Notes: generated by a model not told the origin, from the sequence alone. A stretch of DNA of 64,000 nt from Cellulomonas humilata (GCF_030814415.1 NZ_JAUSVB010000002.1:1054001-1118000), one strand, 5' to 3'; positions 1-7,971 are shown, numbered from the stretch's first letter. Numbers and translations are program-made.

Positions 1-1075
1 CCTCGTCGTGCAGGAGCCGGAGCTCCTCACCCACGGTGGACGCGCCCGCAACCAGCCCTGTCGTGTTCGTCCACCGGAACCAGTCACCGGGGATCGTCTG
101 CGACGTCGGCGCCGCCGGAGCGACGCTCTGGTACCAGCCCGCCGCGTTGAGGACGACGTCGAGCCGGACGAACGGGCCCGTCACGTCGGCCTGGGTGCAC
201 GTGGTGGCGTCGCACGACCACAACGACCAGGTGCTCGCCGTGACGGTCGCGGCCTCAGGCGCCGCAGGGTCGAGCTGGCGCGTGACCACGACCTGCGGCC
301 CCGCCGCGCCCTCCTGGCCCAGCGCGAGCGGGTCGGTGGTCGGGTCGACCAACGCCGCGGCAGGCACGAGCTCGAGCACCCGGCCGAGGTACGGCAGGAG
401 GTCCGTCGGCGCCGGCACCCCGAGGACGACCGGCGGGAGGGTGCGGGTGGCCGCGAGCACCGGCAGGGTGCACCCCAGTGCGTGCAGACCGGCCAGTGCT
501 GCCGTGAAGCTGACGAGGAAGTCGCTCCGCACGGAGAGCGACACGGGTGTCGCGGCCTGCGCGGGGCCCACGGGACGGTCGTTCGGTGTCGAGGCGTAGA
601 ACAGCGGGGGCAGCACAGGCTCGAAGCCGAGCGCCGGGTTGGGACCGGCGACCCCCAGCGCGGACGCGAGCACCTGCGCCGTCAGTACCGGGTCGTCGCG
701 CACCAGGTTGAGGTAGCCACCGACCTCCGTGATGTTCCTCGGGGGCGGGATCCGGGACGGGAAGAGGTCACCGGACATCGCGAGGCGCCGCGCGATGAGC
801 GCCTGCGCCGCCAGCATCTCGGGGGAGACGGCGGAGAGCAGGATCGTGGTCATCGCATCGAGCGCGCGCTCCTCGGCCGAGCCGACGCCCGTGCCGGACG
901 GGATGTCGTTCACGGGAAGCACCGGCGGCGGCTCGACCGGGGGAGGCTCCTCGACGGGGGGAGGCTCCTCGACCGGGGGAGGCTCCTCGACGGGGGGAGG
1001 CTCCTCGACCGGGGGTGGTTCCTCATCGGTCGGCTCCTCGTCGGGTGGTGGCTCGTCGGGTGGTGGCTCGGTCAT
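1..1075 (-). CDS. Uncharacterised protein with N-terminal PPPDE/PPPVEE repeats (C-terminus outside window)
   Basis: The frame is open from an ATG to the left edge, so 358 codons are visible and the stop is not. The start is preceded by AGAGGAG at normal spacing. The first 45 or so residues are proline- and glutamate-rich: PPPDE units followed by five PPPVEE units encoded by an 18-bp tandem repeat. The rest looks like a folded domain rich in Ala, Leu, Val and Thr, with one close cysteine pair (CDATTC, near residue 285). I see no signal peptide or membrane segment and recognise no family. It lies 46 bases behind the 1139-residue gene on the same strand, so the two are probably co-transcribed. 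Function unknown; that it is a real gene is supported by the start site and the long open frame in the strand of its neighbour. Confidence 0.75.
   Translation of the reverse strand, partial: MTEPPPDEPPPDEEPTDEEPPPVEEPPPVEEPPPVEEPPPVEEPPPVEPPPVLPVNDIPSGTGVGSAEERALDAMTTILLSAVSPEMLAAQALIARRLAMSGDLFPSRIPPPRNITEVGGYLNLVRDDPVLTAQVLASALGVAGPNPALGFEPVLPPLFYASTPNDRPVGPAQAATPVSLSVRSDFLVSFTAALAGLHALGCTLPVLAATRTLPPVVLGVPAPTDLLPYLGRVLELVPAAALVDPTTDPLALGQEGAAGPQVVVTRQLDPAAPEAATVTASTWSLWSCDATTCTQADVTGPFVRLDVVLNAAGWYQSVAPAAPTSQTIPGDWFRWTNTTGLVAGASTVGEELRLLHDE
932..1021. repeat. Five tandem 18-bp units inside a coding region
   Basis: Five consecutive 18-bp units (ctcgac[c/g]gggggaggctc) differ at only a few positions and encode PPPVEE on the minus strand. 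Unit length is a multiple of three, so copy-number change would keep the reading frame. There are no spacers, so this is a coding minisatellite and not a CRISPR array. Confidence 0.9.
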
Positions 1076-1121
1076 GCGGGTCGCTCCTCTGGTCAGGCGG
1101 TGTCCGGGCCTGGGCCCCGGG

Positions 1122-4100
1122 CTACGCCGGCGTCTCCGCGGGCGGCGTCTCGGCGGGCGGCGTCTCGGCGGGCGGTGTCTCCGCGGGTGGTGTCTCCGCG
1201 GGCGGCGTCCCGCTCTCGGCCTCCGCCCCGTTCTTCGCCGCGATGGCTTCGGGCAGCTTGTCGAGCGCCTTCCCTGCCAGGTCGGTCGCGGCCTTGATCG
1301 CCTCGGTGAGGCTCGCGTTGGTGCTGGTCACCTGCGCGGCCATCGTCGTCGACAGGGCCGTCGCCCCGGTGAGGTCCGTCGGTGTCGAACTGGCGGCGGC
1401 CGCGGGTGTCGTGCTCGTCTGGGCGGCTGCGGGCGCCGCGGCGACCGGCGCTGCGGCTCCCGCAGTCCCGTTGATGGTGAGCAACGAGGTCGTCGGGAGT
1501 GCTGTCGTCGCGGGGATCGTCGCGCCCGTGCTCCCGACGAGCTGGTTCCCGGTGTCACCGAGAGCGGTAGCCATCGCGGCCAGGTCAGGAGCGGTGTCCG
1601 CGGGCGAGTCCTGCCAGTTCCAGAACCGCGTGAGGTCGATCCTCTCGCTCGAGCTGCACGAACCCAGGACGGCTTCGCCGAGCACACCCCGCGCGGGCAG
1701 AGTGATCGACGACTGGACGGGCTGGTAGGCCTGACGGTGGAAGGTGAGCAGCGCCTCCTGGAGATCCTGGGAGGTGAAGCCGAGCTCCACAGCGAGCGGC
1801 TGAGGTACGAAGAACGGCATGACCGCCGAGTTGCCGAAGTAGCCGAGGACCTCGTTGGCAACACAGCTGAGCAGCGGCACCTCGTCCGACGGGTCCGCGA
1901 GGCCCCCGGCGGGAACGCCGATGGTGAACGGCTCGAGCATGATCGCGCGCTCCTCGGGAGTCAGGGACTGCCACACGGCCTTCGAGTACCCGACGGTGTT
2001 CTCGACCACGTGCTGCAGGAGCGCCTCGATCCGGAGCAGGTCGGCGAACGCGAGCACCGGCGACAGCCGTGTCGCGGAGATGGGTAGCACCGGAGGCATC
2101 AGCTCGGAGCCGCCGGCGCCGTTGTAGGACTCGATGACGTCCAGACCGCCGATGCTCACCACAGGGTCCTCGACGAGCGGGCCGCCGACCTCTGCCTCGA
2201 GCCTCGCAGGCGTCAGGGTGACGTCCATCTGCGTGACGTTCAGGAGGTACTCGACCAGCTCGGTGAGCTCGAGGGTCGAGGGCATCGTCAGGTGGTAGGA
2301 GAACGTCGAGAAGGCCCGGGAGAACTCGAACCGCGCGAGGTTGTCCCGGGGGAACGAGGACGGCAGCGTGAGGGACCCGGTCCGCGTCTCGAACGACAGA
2401 GCGCGTCGATCCCGAAGGACCTGGAGCAGGCCGGCCTCGGTCTCCTCGCCCTCGGCGACCGGCAGGCTGGCGTTGGACAGCCGGACGGGCCCGATGCGGC
2501 TGCCCGTGGTGGACACGGCGGTGACGTACACGTCCTCGAACGGGAGGAACGTGCCGCGCACCGACACGTCGAGGATGTCCTGCGCCGCACCGCTCGAACC
2601 GCTCGCCGTCATGGTGGGGTCGCCCGCGAAGATCCTGAGCATCCGCAGGCCGTGGCGCAGCTCCGGGTGGCGAGCGACGCGGGGGGCGATGACGTCGTGG
2701 TGCCGGATCAGCTCCTGGTAGCGGTAGAGGAGCAGGTTGCGGGGGTACGTGCCGCTGGGCAGCGCGATGGGCATCAGCGGCGGGAGGAACTGGACCAGCT
2801 CGAGGGGCACGAAGCACACGAGCTGCACGTCCTCGACGGTGCTCGTCACCCCGAAGTGTCGGAGCACCTGGAAGTACTGCATCGTCAGCGCGTGGTTGTG
2901 GTTGTGGTTGGTGATGACCTTGGTGACGATCTGGCGCCGCTCGGAGGCGCTGGCGAGCCGCATCGCGGTCCGCGACGCCTGCTTGCGCACCTCGGCCTGC
3001 CGCGACAACGACGAGTGGAGCTCCTGTGCCGTGCTGGACACGTAGTCCTGCGACGTCCGCTGCCAGCTGGTGGACTCGCCCGACGTGGTCGAGTTCGCGT
3101 AGCCGCCGGCGATTCCCGCGGTCGCCGTGAAGAACGGGATGTACTGGAACGCCGCTGCGGTCGCCCCGCCGGCTGAGAAGCCCCTGGACGTGGACGACAC
3201 CTCCGTACCCCCGCGCGCGACCTCGTCCGCGGCGCTCGAGAAGACCGCCGAGGTCGATGTGTCGGCAGCATCCTGGTACCGCTGGAGCTCCTCGGCGGTC
3301 AGGGCCTCCTGCTCGCGGACGCTGAGCGTCTCGCGCTCCTCGGAGATGGCGACCAGCTGCTGCTCGCCGGGGGCGAGCGGCAGGGAGTACACCAGGTCAC
3401 CCAGCGACATGCCGGTCGGGATCCAGAGCTGCTTCATCGAGACCGTGTAGCCCAGGCCCAGGGTGGACGCCTTCGGGACCGCGCGCGGGTTGAGCTTGAC
3501 CAGACGGAGGAACTTCGAGACGTCGATGGGAGCCTCGACGGGGACGCGCTCCACGAGCTCCCAGCTGCCGATCGTGCTCAGCACGTCGATGATCTCCGCA
3601 GTGTCCGCGTAGCCGCTCAGCGTCGGGCTCGCAGTCGACATGCGGAAGGTCCCGGCCTTCTCGACGGTCACGGACGTCGCGAGGCGCTTGGCGCTCAGGC
3701 TGGGGGAGACCAGGCGTACGAGCGTCCTGTAGGACCGCCTGTCGATGGCCCCTGAGCCGGACCGGAAGGAACGAGCGCAGTCACCCTCACCGAGGGAGAT
3801 CGGGTGGGCGGGCGTCGCGAAGTCCTCGGGGTGGTCGACGGGGTCGCTCTCGTCGGTGGGCAGCAGGACGTCACCCAGCTGCGACAGCACGCTCCGCGGC
3901 AACGGTGAGACGTGCTGGTCGAGGGGAACCACCCCGAGCGTGCCCGTGCCGCCGACCAGGTCGATGCGGCGCAGCACCACCTCGACCGCGCGGTCGCTGC
4001 CTGTGACGAGGAGTGTCAGGCCGCTCTCGGGGATCGGGCGGGGCGGGAGCGAGAGGCGGAACGCGCCCCGTGCGTCCGTGCCGGCCTCGGGGTTCGGCCA

Positions 4101-4541
4101 CGGCAGCCGTTGCCGCAACCCGTCGGTCGTGTCCCAGGTGGGTTCCAGGGCGCGGACCGACACGTACGCCCCAGGGGACCCGTCCGGGTTCACCAGTCGC
4201 CCGGTGAGCTGGGGCGGGAACACCACCGGCACCACCGGGAGGAGGTTGCCCAGGTCCTGGCGCAGGTGGTCGAGAGTGGTGAAGACCCGGGTCACCGCCT
4301 CGAGCCGCTGCGTGAAGAGGTCGGCCACCGCGCCCTTGGTGATCGCGACGTCCAGCCCGAGGTCCTCGAGGTCCAGGCTGCCGACGTGGTCGGCCAGGAG
4401 ATCGTCGACGAGCAGCGAACCCGCCACGTCGTCGTCGAGGTCGAGCAGCCGGTCCGGCCGCCGCGTCGTCCTGCGCCGGTACGACACCGAGACGGCCGGT
4501 CGCTCCTGGTCGTCGCCGGCTGCTCCTGGCTCGTCGGACAT
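1122..4541 (-). CDS. Large uncharacterised protein with NHNHNH motif and TPPAE tail
   Basis: An 1139-residue protein of no family I recognise. I chose the ATG at 4541 because AGGGGGA lies just upstream; a longer frame reaches 4700 but lacks a ribosome site. Residues 1-100 are acidic. Residues 111-195 resemble a carboxypeptidase-regulatory/transthyretin-like beta fold (GRLVNPDGSPGAYVSVRAL, then TDARGAFRLSLPP). Near residue 415 comes GMSLGDLVYSLPLAPGEQQ, followed by a long Ala/Ser/Thr/Gly-rich, probably helical stretch. This leads into the alternating NHNHNH motif at residues 545-550. The last 27 residues are five TPPAE repeats. No signal peptide is visible. It is the first gene of a probable two-gene operon whose partner begins with similar Pro/Glu repeats, and it diverges from a LuxR-type regulator. 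The motif could bind metal, but that is inference. Confidence 0.85.
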   Translation of the reverse strand: MSDEPGAAGDDQERPAVSVSYRRRTTRRPDRLLDLDDDVAGSLLVDDLLADHVGSLDLEDLGLDVAITKGAVADLFTQRLEAVTRVFTTLDHLRQDLGNLLPVVPVVFPPQLTGRLVNPDGSPGAYVSVRALEPTWDTTDGLRQRLPWPNPEAGTDARGAFRLSLPPRPIPESGLTLLVTGSDRAVEVVLRRIDLVGGTGTLGVVPLDQHVSPLPRSVLSQLGDVLLPTDESDPVDHPEDFATPAHPISLGEGDCARSFRSGSGAIDRRSYRTLVRLVSPSLSAKRLATSVTVEKAGTFRMSTASPTLSGYADTAEIIDVLSTIGSWELVERVPVEAPIDVSKFLRLVKLNPRAVPKASTLGLGYTVSMKQLWIPTGMSLGDLVYSLPLAPGEQQLVAISEERETLSVREQEALTAEELQRYQDAADTSTSAVFSSAADEVARGGTEVSSTSRGFSAGGATAAAFQYIPFFTATAGIAGGYANSTTSGESTSWQRTSQDYVSSTAQELHSSLSRQAEVRKQASRTAMRLASASERRQIVTKVITNHNHNHALTMQYFQVLRHFGVTSTVEDVQLVCFVPLELVQFLPPLMPIALPSGTYPRNLLLYRYQELIRHHDVIAPRVARHPELRHGLRMLRIFAGDPTMTASGSSGAAQDILDVSVRGTFLPFEDVYVTAVSTTGSRIGPVRLSNASLPVAEGEETEAGLLQVLRDRRALSFETRTGSLTLPSSFPRDNLARFEFSRAFSTFSYHLTMPSTLELTELVEYLLNVTQMDVTLTPARLEAEVGGPLVEDPVVSIGGLDVIESYNGAGGSELMPPVLPISATRLSPVLAFADLLRIEALLQHVVENTVGYSKAVWQSLTPEERAIMLEPFTIGVPAGGLADPSDEVPLLSCVANEVLGYFGNSAVMPFFVPQPLAVELGFTSQDLQEALLTFHRQAYQPVQSSITLPARGVLGEAVLGSCSSSERIDLTRFWNWQDSPADTAPDLAAMATALGDTGNQLVGSTGATIPATTALPTTSLLTINGTAGAAAPVAAAPAAAQTSTTPAAAASSTPTDLTGATALSTTMAAQVTSTNASLTEAIKAATDLAGKALDKLPEAIAAKNGAEAESGTPPAETPPAETPPAETPPAETPPAETPA
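1131..1205. repeat. Five tandem 15-bp units encoding TPPAE
   Basis: Five 15-bp units (cgtct[c/g]cgcgggcgg and close variants) encode the TPPAE repeats at the C-terminus of the 1139-residue protein. The array lies only 110 bp from the 18-bp array in the next gene, so the end of one protein and the beginning of the next carry similar Pro/Glu repeats. Confidence 0.9.
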
Positions 4542-4618
4542 CGTCGTCCCCCTTTTCGTGCCTGCCTTGTGCCAGCGTCGACGGCGAGCTCGGCCGACGC
4601 GATGGGCACAATGACGAC

Positions 4619-4648
4619 TTGACAGCACGCCTCCGGGTCCGGTAGCGA
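4619..4648 (+). promoter_or_regulatory. Probable sigma-70-type promoter of the LuxR-type regulator
   Basis: TTGACA at 4619 is a consensus -35 box, followed after 18 bp by TAGCGA as a -10 hexamer. Transcription would begin near 4655 and run into the GTG at 4702. Confidence 0.5.
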
Positions 4649-4656
4649 CGCATATT

Positions 4657-4670
4657 CCCGGAGTTCCGGG
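4657..4670. promoter_or_regulatory. Perfect inverted repeat, candidate operator
   Basis: CCCGGA-GT-TCCGGG is a perfect 6+6 palindrome between the divergent unknown operon and the regulator gene. It sits at the predicted transcription start of the regulator, a position suited to autoregulation by a dimeric LuxR-type protein. Confidence 0.4.
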
Positions 4671-4701
4671 TGACGACTCGACGCGTGCGGGGGCAGGCAT
4701 C

Positions 4702-5484
4702 GTGGAGGAGCAGCAGGAGTGTCGACGGTGGCTCGACCTGACGGGGCGCCTGCTCTCTGCGCCGTTGGTGGAGCCCGCCCCCGAGGCGCTGTCCGTCGCG
4801 CTCGCGGAGACGTTCGCCGCGTCGGCCGGGACCGTCCAGCGGACCGGCGGTTGCTGCCGTATCGAGCCGCTCGCTCTCCGTCGCGCACGGCCGGTCGACG
4901 TCCGGTTCTACTCACGGCATGCCCTCGATGCGCCGCTCCTCAGGCACTTTCGTCGCTGGCCTGGCGACGAGCAGGTCCGCAGCTCGGACGAGGTGGATCC
5001 GTGCGTCGACGAGCCCGCCACGGCGTCGGTGGTGCGGCGGCTGCGCGACGACGGCCTGCGCCACGGGCTCGCGTTCCCTGTCCCAGGGACGGGCCGCGCG
5101 GGCCGCAGGTGGTGGGTCGTGGCGCGAGTGCAGCCCTTCGGTCCCGAGGACCTCGCGTTCGCGCGGTCGATCCATGCGTTGGTGGTCGGCCTCGACCAGC
5201 ACGCGGCCGCCATGCGCTCTCTCGCCGCTCTCACCGCGGCCACCACGAGCCCACCCGACGGCGGACCGTCGGTGCTCACGGAGCGCGAGCACGCTGTCCT
5301 GGTCCTCATGGAGCAGGGCCTCATCGCCACGGCCATCGGGCACCGTCTCGGCGTGTCGAGCCGGACGGTCTCCAAGCACCAGGGGCACATCTACCGGAAG
5401 CTCGGCACGACCGACAGGCTGACGGCGGTGCTGCAGGCGCAGCGCGACGGGCTGCTCGGGGCCGCTGAGCCGGTACACGGGTAG
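4702..5484 (+). CDS. LuxR-family transcriptional regulator
   Basis: A 260-residue DNA-binding protein. The C-terminal 65 residues form a clear LuxR (GerE-type) helix-turn-helix: LTEREHAVLVLMEQG, then ATAIGHRLGVSSRTVSKHQG, then IYRKLGTTDRL. The N-terminal 190 residues carry no signature I can name; there is no phosphoacceptor-type receiver motif (no DD...D...K pattern), so it is not an obvious response regulator. The GTG start follows a weak ribosome site (GCAGG). It is transcribed away from the two unknown genes, with a palindrome in between, so it is the best candidate for their regulator. No sensor kinase is adjacent. Confidence 0.85.
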   Translation: MEEQQECRRWLDLTGRLLSAPLVEPAPEALSVALAETFAASAGTVQRTGGCCRIEPLALRRARPVDVRFYSRHALDAPLLRHFRRWPGDEQVRSSDEVDPCVDEPATASVVRRLRDDGLRHGLAFPVPGTGRAGRRWWVVARVQPFGPEDLAFARSIHALVVGLDQHAAAMRSLAALTAATTSPPDGGPSVLTEREHAVLVLMEQGLIATAIGHRLGVSSRTVSKHQGHIYRKLGTTDRLTAVLQAQRDGLLGAAEPVHG

Positions 5485-5584
5485 GGCGGGGGCGGAAGCG
5501 CGAGCGGCGCATCGCCAACCGCTCCCGAGCATGCCACCCTGGGAGCACCAGAAGGGCCGCTGCAGATCTCTCCGGAACGGACTC

Positions 5585-5646
5585 TGACCTGCGGTAATGC
5601 TGGTGGGCGATACTGGGATCGAACCAGGGCCCTCTTCCGTGTCAGG
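5585..5646. repeat. Left copy of 62-bp direct repeat: 3' half of tRNA-Val(GAC), attachment-site remnant
   Basis: These 62 bases match 7601-7662 at 60 positions, in the same orientation. The repeat covers the 3' half of the tRNA-Val(GAC) gene, from the anticodon loop to the CCA end, plus 16 bases beyond. The tRNA 5' half is missing here, so this copy cannot make a tRNA. The two mismatches fall in the variable-loop region, in a region no longer under selection. Confidence 0.85.
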
Positions 5647-6353
5647 CAGAGGAACGGCGTCCGTCCATGTCCGCCATTGATCGTCTGCGCAGGTCACCAG
5701 ACCCGCAGCCGCCGACGGATGCGAGCGAACACCGGCGAACGCAATCGCGTTGCTACACGAAACCGCAGACGCTCTGGACGTGGACTCGGCTTGGGTCGAT
5801 GTATGGGTCATTTACCAACTGGCTGCTCGTCTGTTCCGGAACTTCCGTGCGGCTCTGGTTCCACCACCGATCGCCGTGCTGATGGCCATCGTCGTGAACG
5901 TGAAAGTCTCGCGAGAGGACGTCACCCGGATCCCCGCGGCCCGCGTGCTCACCTCTGGGATCTCCACCAAAGAGCCGACGCAGCGAGCCGAGCTGAGCTG
6001 GGAGGAGTGGCCGTCGAGGACATCGTGACCGCAGGCTCGGCTGGTTCCCGGCTGAGCAGGACGGCTGGAGCGACGAGCCGTGATCCGGTCGGACCGTGTT
6101 CGCCGACGTTCGCTCGCGTCCGCGTTGTTGCACGACTCGGCGCCGGCACCGCGCTGCATCTTCACCCTCCGACGCCAGACATAACGGGGCCATAGTGGTC
6201 TCAAGGCTCGGTACGGCGAGGGTCACCCTCCACTCGTCCTGGGTCGTTGGGTCGGCGTCGTCAGCTCGGCCCGGTGCGGCGCGGTAGCCGACCAGGCCGT
6301 CTGTTCGGCGTCACAGTTCGATCGTCATCCCAAGCTCGCTGTCGGAGGTAATC
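5647..6353. other. Gene-poor stretch inside the tRNA-bounded segment
   Basis: About 700 bases in which I find no convincing gene. Short open frames exist (the longest plus-strand one is 92 codons from 5750), but they lack ribosome sites and the strong GC third-position bias of the neighbours. The base composition looks less GC-rich than the flanking chromosome. It may be decayed element sequence. I could not recognise a broken integrase in it. Confidence 0.5.
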
Positions 6354-7442
6354 GTGCGTGTCGCGGTCGCTCTCTGGTGCCTGGCGCTTGCGAGCGTCGC
6401 CGTCCTGGTGGCAGCTCCCGCGAGTGCAGCACCAGCCCCACCTGCCTGCGGCTCGACGCTCACCGTGGACACCGTGCTGCGGGCCGACCTGGTCTGCGCC
6501 GGCCCTGGGCTGGCCCTGGCCGCCGGCGTCGATCTCGACCTGCGCGGCCACACCCTGCGGGGCACGGCCGGCGGTGTGGGAGTGACGGTCGCGTCCGCGG
6601 GCGACTCGACGATCAAGAACGGAACGATCACCGGGTGGACCAAGGGGATGGACACCCTCGTGAACTGGGACGACCCGGTAGGTGGTCCGGTCCTGGTCGA
6701 CCGCGTGTCGTTCCGCGACAACGACACAGGGCTCGACGACACGGGTGACGGGGGTGTGGGCGCCAATGCGGTCACGATCACCCGTTCGACGTTCACGAAC
6801 AACCGCGTAGTCGCTGTGACAGCCGAGATGGCTCGGGTCGACATCAACCACACGATCTTTGCTGACAATGGGGCCGGATACGTGGGCGACACAGGTTCGA
6901 GAGGCACCTTCACCGACACCCGGTTCGTTAGCAACGACCGAGCGCTCGTAGTCATCGAAGCAGGTGCGACCGTCGAGCGGTCTACTTTCATCGACAACCC
7001 GAATGCCGTGGTCAGCGCCGGAGTCGTGAGCGGGCTCATCATCACGGACAGTCGGTTCACCGGTTCTGAAGTGGCCGTGACCGGCCGTGGCGCGATCCTG
7101 CGGATCACCGGGTCGACGCTTGTCGGCAACACGACGGCAGTGGTGGCCGGCCGGTTCGGGGGAACCATTGCCTCGAACACGTTCCGTGCGAACCAGACCA
7201 CGGTGGCGTTCGTGACCGAGGAGCTGTGGGAAGAGACTGTCGTGCAGGACAACACATTCCGTCTCAATGGTGACGGCCTGCTGCTCGAGAACGCTCACAT
7301 GGAGCTCGTCAGCATCGGCGGCAACGACGCCCGGAGGAACACGGGGTGGGGCATCTACGCCCCGGGCGCCACGGACCTGGGCGGGAACACCGCGAAGCAC
7401 AACGGCACTGAGCCGCAGTGCGTAGGAGTCGTCTGCCCGTGA
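6354..7442 (+). CDS. Secreted right-handed parallel beta-helix protein
   Basis: A 362-residue protein with a clear signal peptide (hydrophobic core LALASVAVLVAAP, cleavage near ASA-AP at residue 26). The mature part is a series of short beta-helix coils with the usual pattern ITRSTFTNN, INHTIFADN, ERSTFIDN, ITDSRFTGSEVAV and ITGSTLVGNTTAV, repeated at roughly 22-residue spacing, typical of pectate-lyase-like PbH1 repeats. I see no catalytic triad that would name a substrate; surface carbohydrate binding or cleavage is the usual role of the fold. Two cysteines close the C-terminus (PQCVGVVCP). The GTG start has GGAGG six bases upstream. It stands alone between the tRNA-derived repeats and is the only clear cargo gene. 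Confidence 0.85.
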   Translation: MRVAVALWCLALASVAVLVAAPASAAPAPPACGSTLTVDTVLRADLVCAGPGLALAAGVDLDLRGHTLRGTAGGVGVTVASAGDSTIKNGTITGWTKGMDTLVNWDDPVGGPVLVDRVSFRDNDTGLDDTGDGGVGANAVTITRSTFTNNRVVAVTAEMARVDINHTIFADNGAGYVGDTGSRGTFTDTRFVSNDRALVVIEAGATVERSTFIDNPNAVVSAGVVSGLIITDSRFTGSEVAVTGRGAILRITGSTLVGNTTAVVAGRFGGTIASNTFRANQTTVAFVTEELWEETVVQDNTFRLNGDGLLLENAHMELVSIGGNDARRNTGWGIYAPGATDLGGNTAKHNGTEPQCVGVVCP

Positions 7443-7578
7443 CTCGAGGTGGGCTTCTGAGTACCCAATACCCGACGGCAACGTTCGGCAGGCTTCCCTT
7501 CTCAGATGGCGTGCGCACGTGTGATGACGGGCCGGGTGATCTTGGCCACCGGAACGCTGTGCCGGTACGAAACGAAGG

Positions 7579-7602
7579 AAGGCCCCACCGAAGTGGGGCC
7601 TG
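7579..7602. terminator. Bidirectional hairpin terminator
   Basis: GGCCCCAC-CGAA-GTGGGGCC is a perfect 8-bp stem, extended by an A-T pair, between the end of the beta-helix gene and the 3' end of the convergent tRNA cluster. It can serve both strands. Confidence 0.7.
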
Positions 7603-7662
7603 ACCTGCGGTAATGCTGGTGGGCGATACTGGGATCGAACCAGTGACCTCTTCCGTGTCAGG
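7601..7662. repeat. Right copy of 62-bp direct repeat (attachment-site core)
   Basis: This copy lies within and just beyond the intact tRNA-Val(GAC) gene and matches 5585-5646 with two mismatches. It begins immediately after the terminator hairpin and ends in the anticodon stem. Confidence 0.85.
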
Positions 7663-7691
7663 GAAGCGCGCTACCGCTGCGCCAATCGCCC
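7617..7691 (-). tRNA. tRNA-Val(GAC)
   Basis: A full cloverleaf can be drawn: acceptor GGGCGAT/ATCGCCC, anticodon stem CTTCC/GGAAG with loop CTGACAC (anticodon GAC), T-loop GGTTCGATC. The 3' CCA is encoded. Its 3' half is duplicated at 5585-5646. It is the last gene of a three-tRNA minus-strand cluster. Confidence 0.95.
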
Positions 7692-7724
7692 ATGGTGAAC
7701 CACGGGTACTGCTGTGGTGATACG

Positions 7725-7795
7725 AGGTGGAGATGGGATTCGAACCCACGTATACGGCTTTGCAGGCCGCTGCCTCGCCACTCGGCCACTCCACC
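7725..7795 (-). tRNA. tRNA-Cys(GCA)
   Basis: Acceptor GGTGGAG/CTCCACC with discriminator U as expected for tRNA-Cys; anticodon loop CTGCAAA gives GCA; T-arm GGGTTCGAATCCC. CCA is not encoded. Middle member of the cluster. Confidence 0.95.
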
Positions 7796-7851
7796 GTGAG
7801 ACCGCAGTCCTCAGCGGCTGCGGTCAGCCGATCAAGGAGTGTCTGCCTCCG

Positions 7852-7923
7852 AGCGGACGACGGGATTCGAACCCGCGACCCTCACCTTGGCAAGGTGATG
7901 CTCTACCACTGAGCCACGTCCGC
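7852..7923 (-). tRNA. tRNA-Gly(GCC)
   Basis: Acceptor GCGGACG/CGTCCGC, anticodon stem TCACC/GGTGA with loop TTGCCAA (anticodon GCC), T-arm GGGTTCGAATCCC. CCA is not encoded. First gene of the minus-strand tRNA cluster. Confidence 0.95.
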
Positions 7924-7971
7924 ACAGCACGTCTCCCCGGCATTCACCGGTGTTCCGTGTGCGTCCCGAAC

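Larger units (their letters stand above)
5585..7662. mobile_element. Remnant of an integrative element in tRNA-Val(GAC)
   Basis: A 2.0 kb segment lies between two direct copies of the tRNA-Val 3' half. Tyrosine-recombinase elements integrate in exactly this way, with strand exchange in the anticodon loop and restoration of the tRNA at one end. Here the intact tRNA is on the right. No integrase, excisionase or replication gene is visible inside, so the element is either decayed or a satellite; a simple segmental duplication is the alternative. The contents are the beta-helix gene and about 0.7 kb of apparently non-coding sequence. Confidence 0.6.

Noticed and set aside
932..1205. Possible CRISPR array
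   Set aside because: The repeats are 15 and 18 bp, directly abutting, and encode amino-acid repeats in frame. There are no spacers.
5750..6028. A 92-codon plus-strand frame in the tRNA-bounded segment
   Set aside because: No ribosome site, weak codon bias, and no protein-like motif; competing frames in the same stretch are equally long.
5647..6353. Broken integrase gene that would explain the tRNA repeat
   Set aside because: I read both strands for the R-H-R-Y pattern of tyrosine recombinases and for serine recombinase motifs and found nothing convincing.
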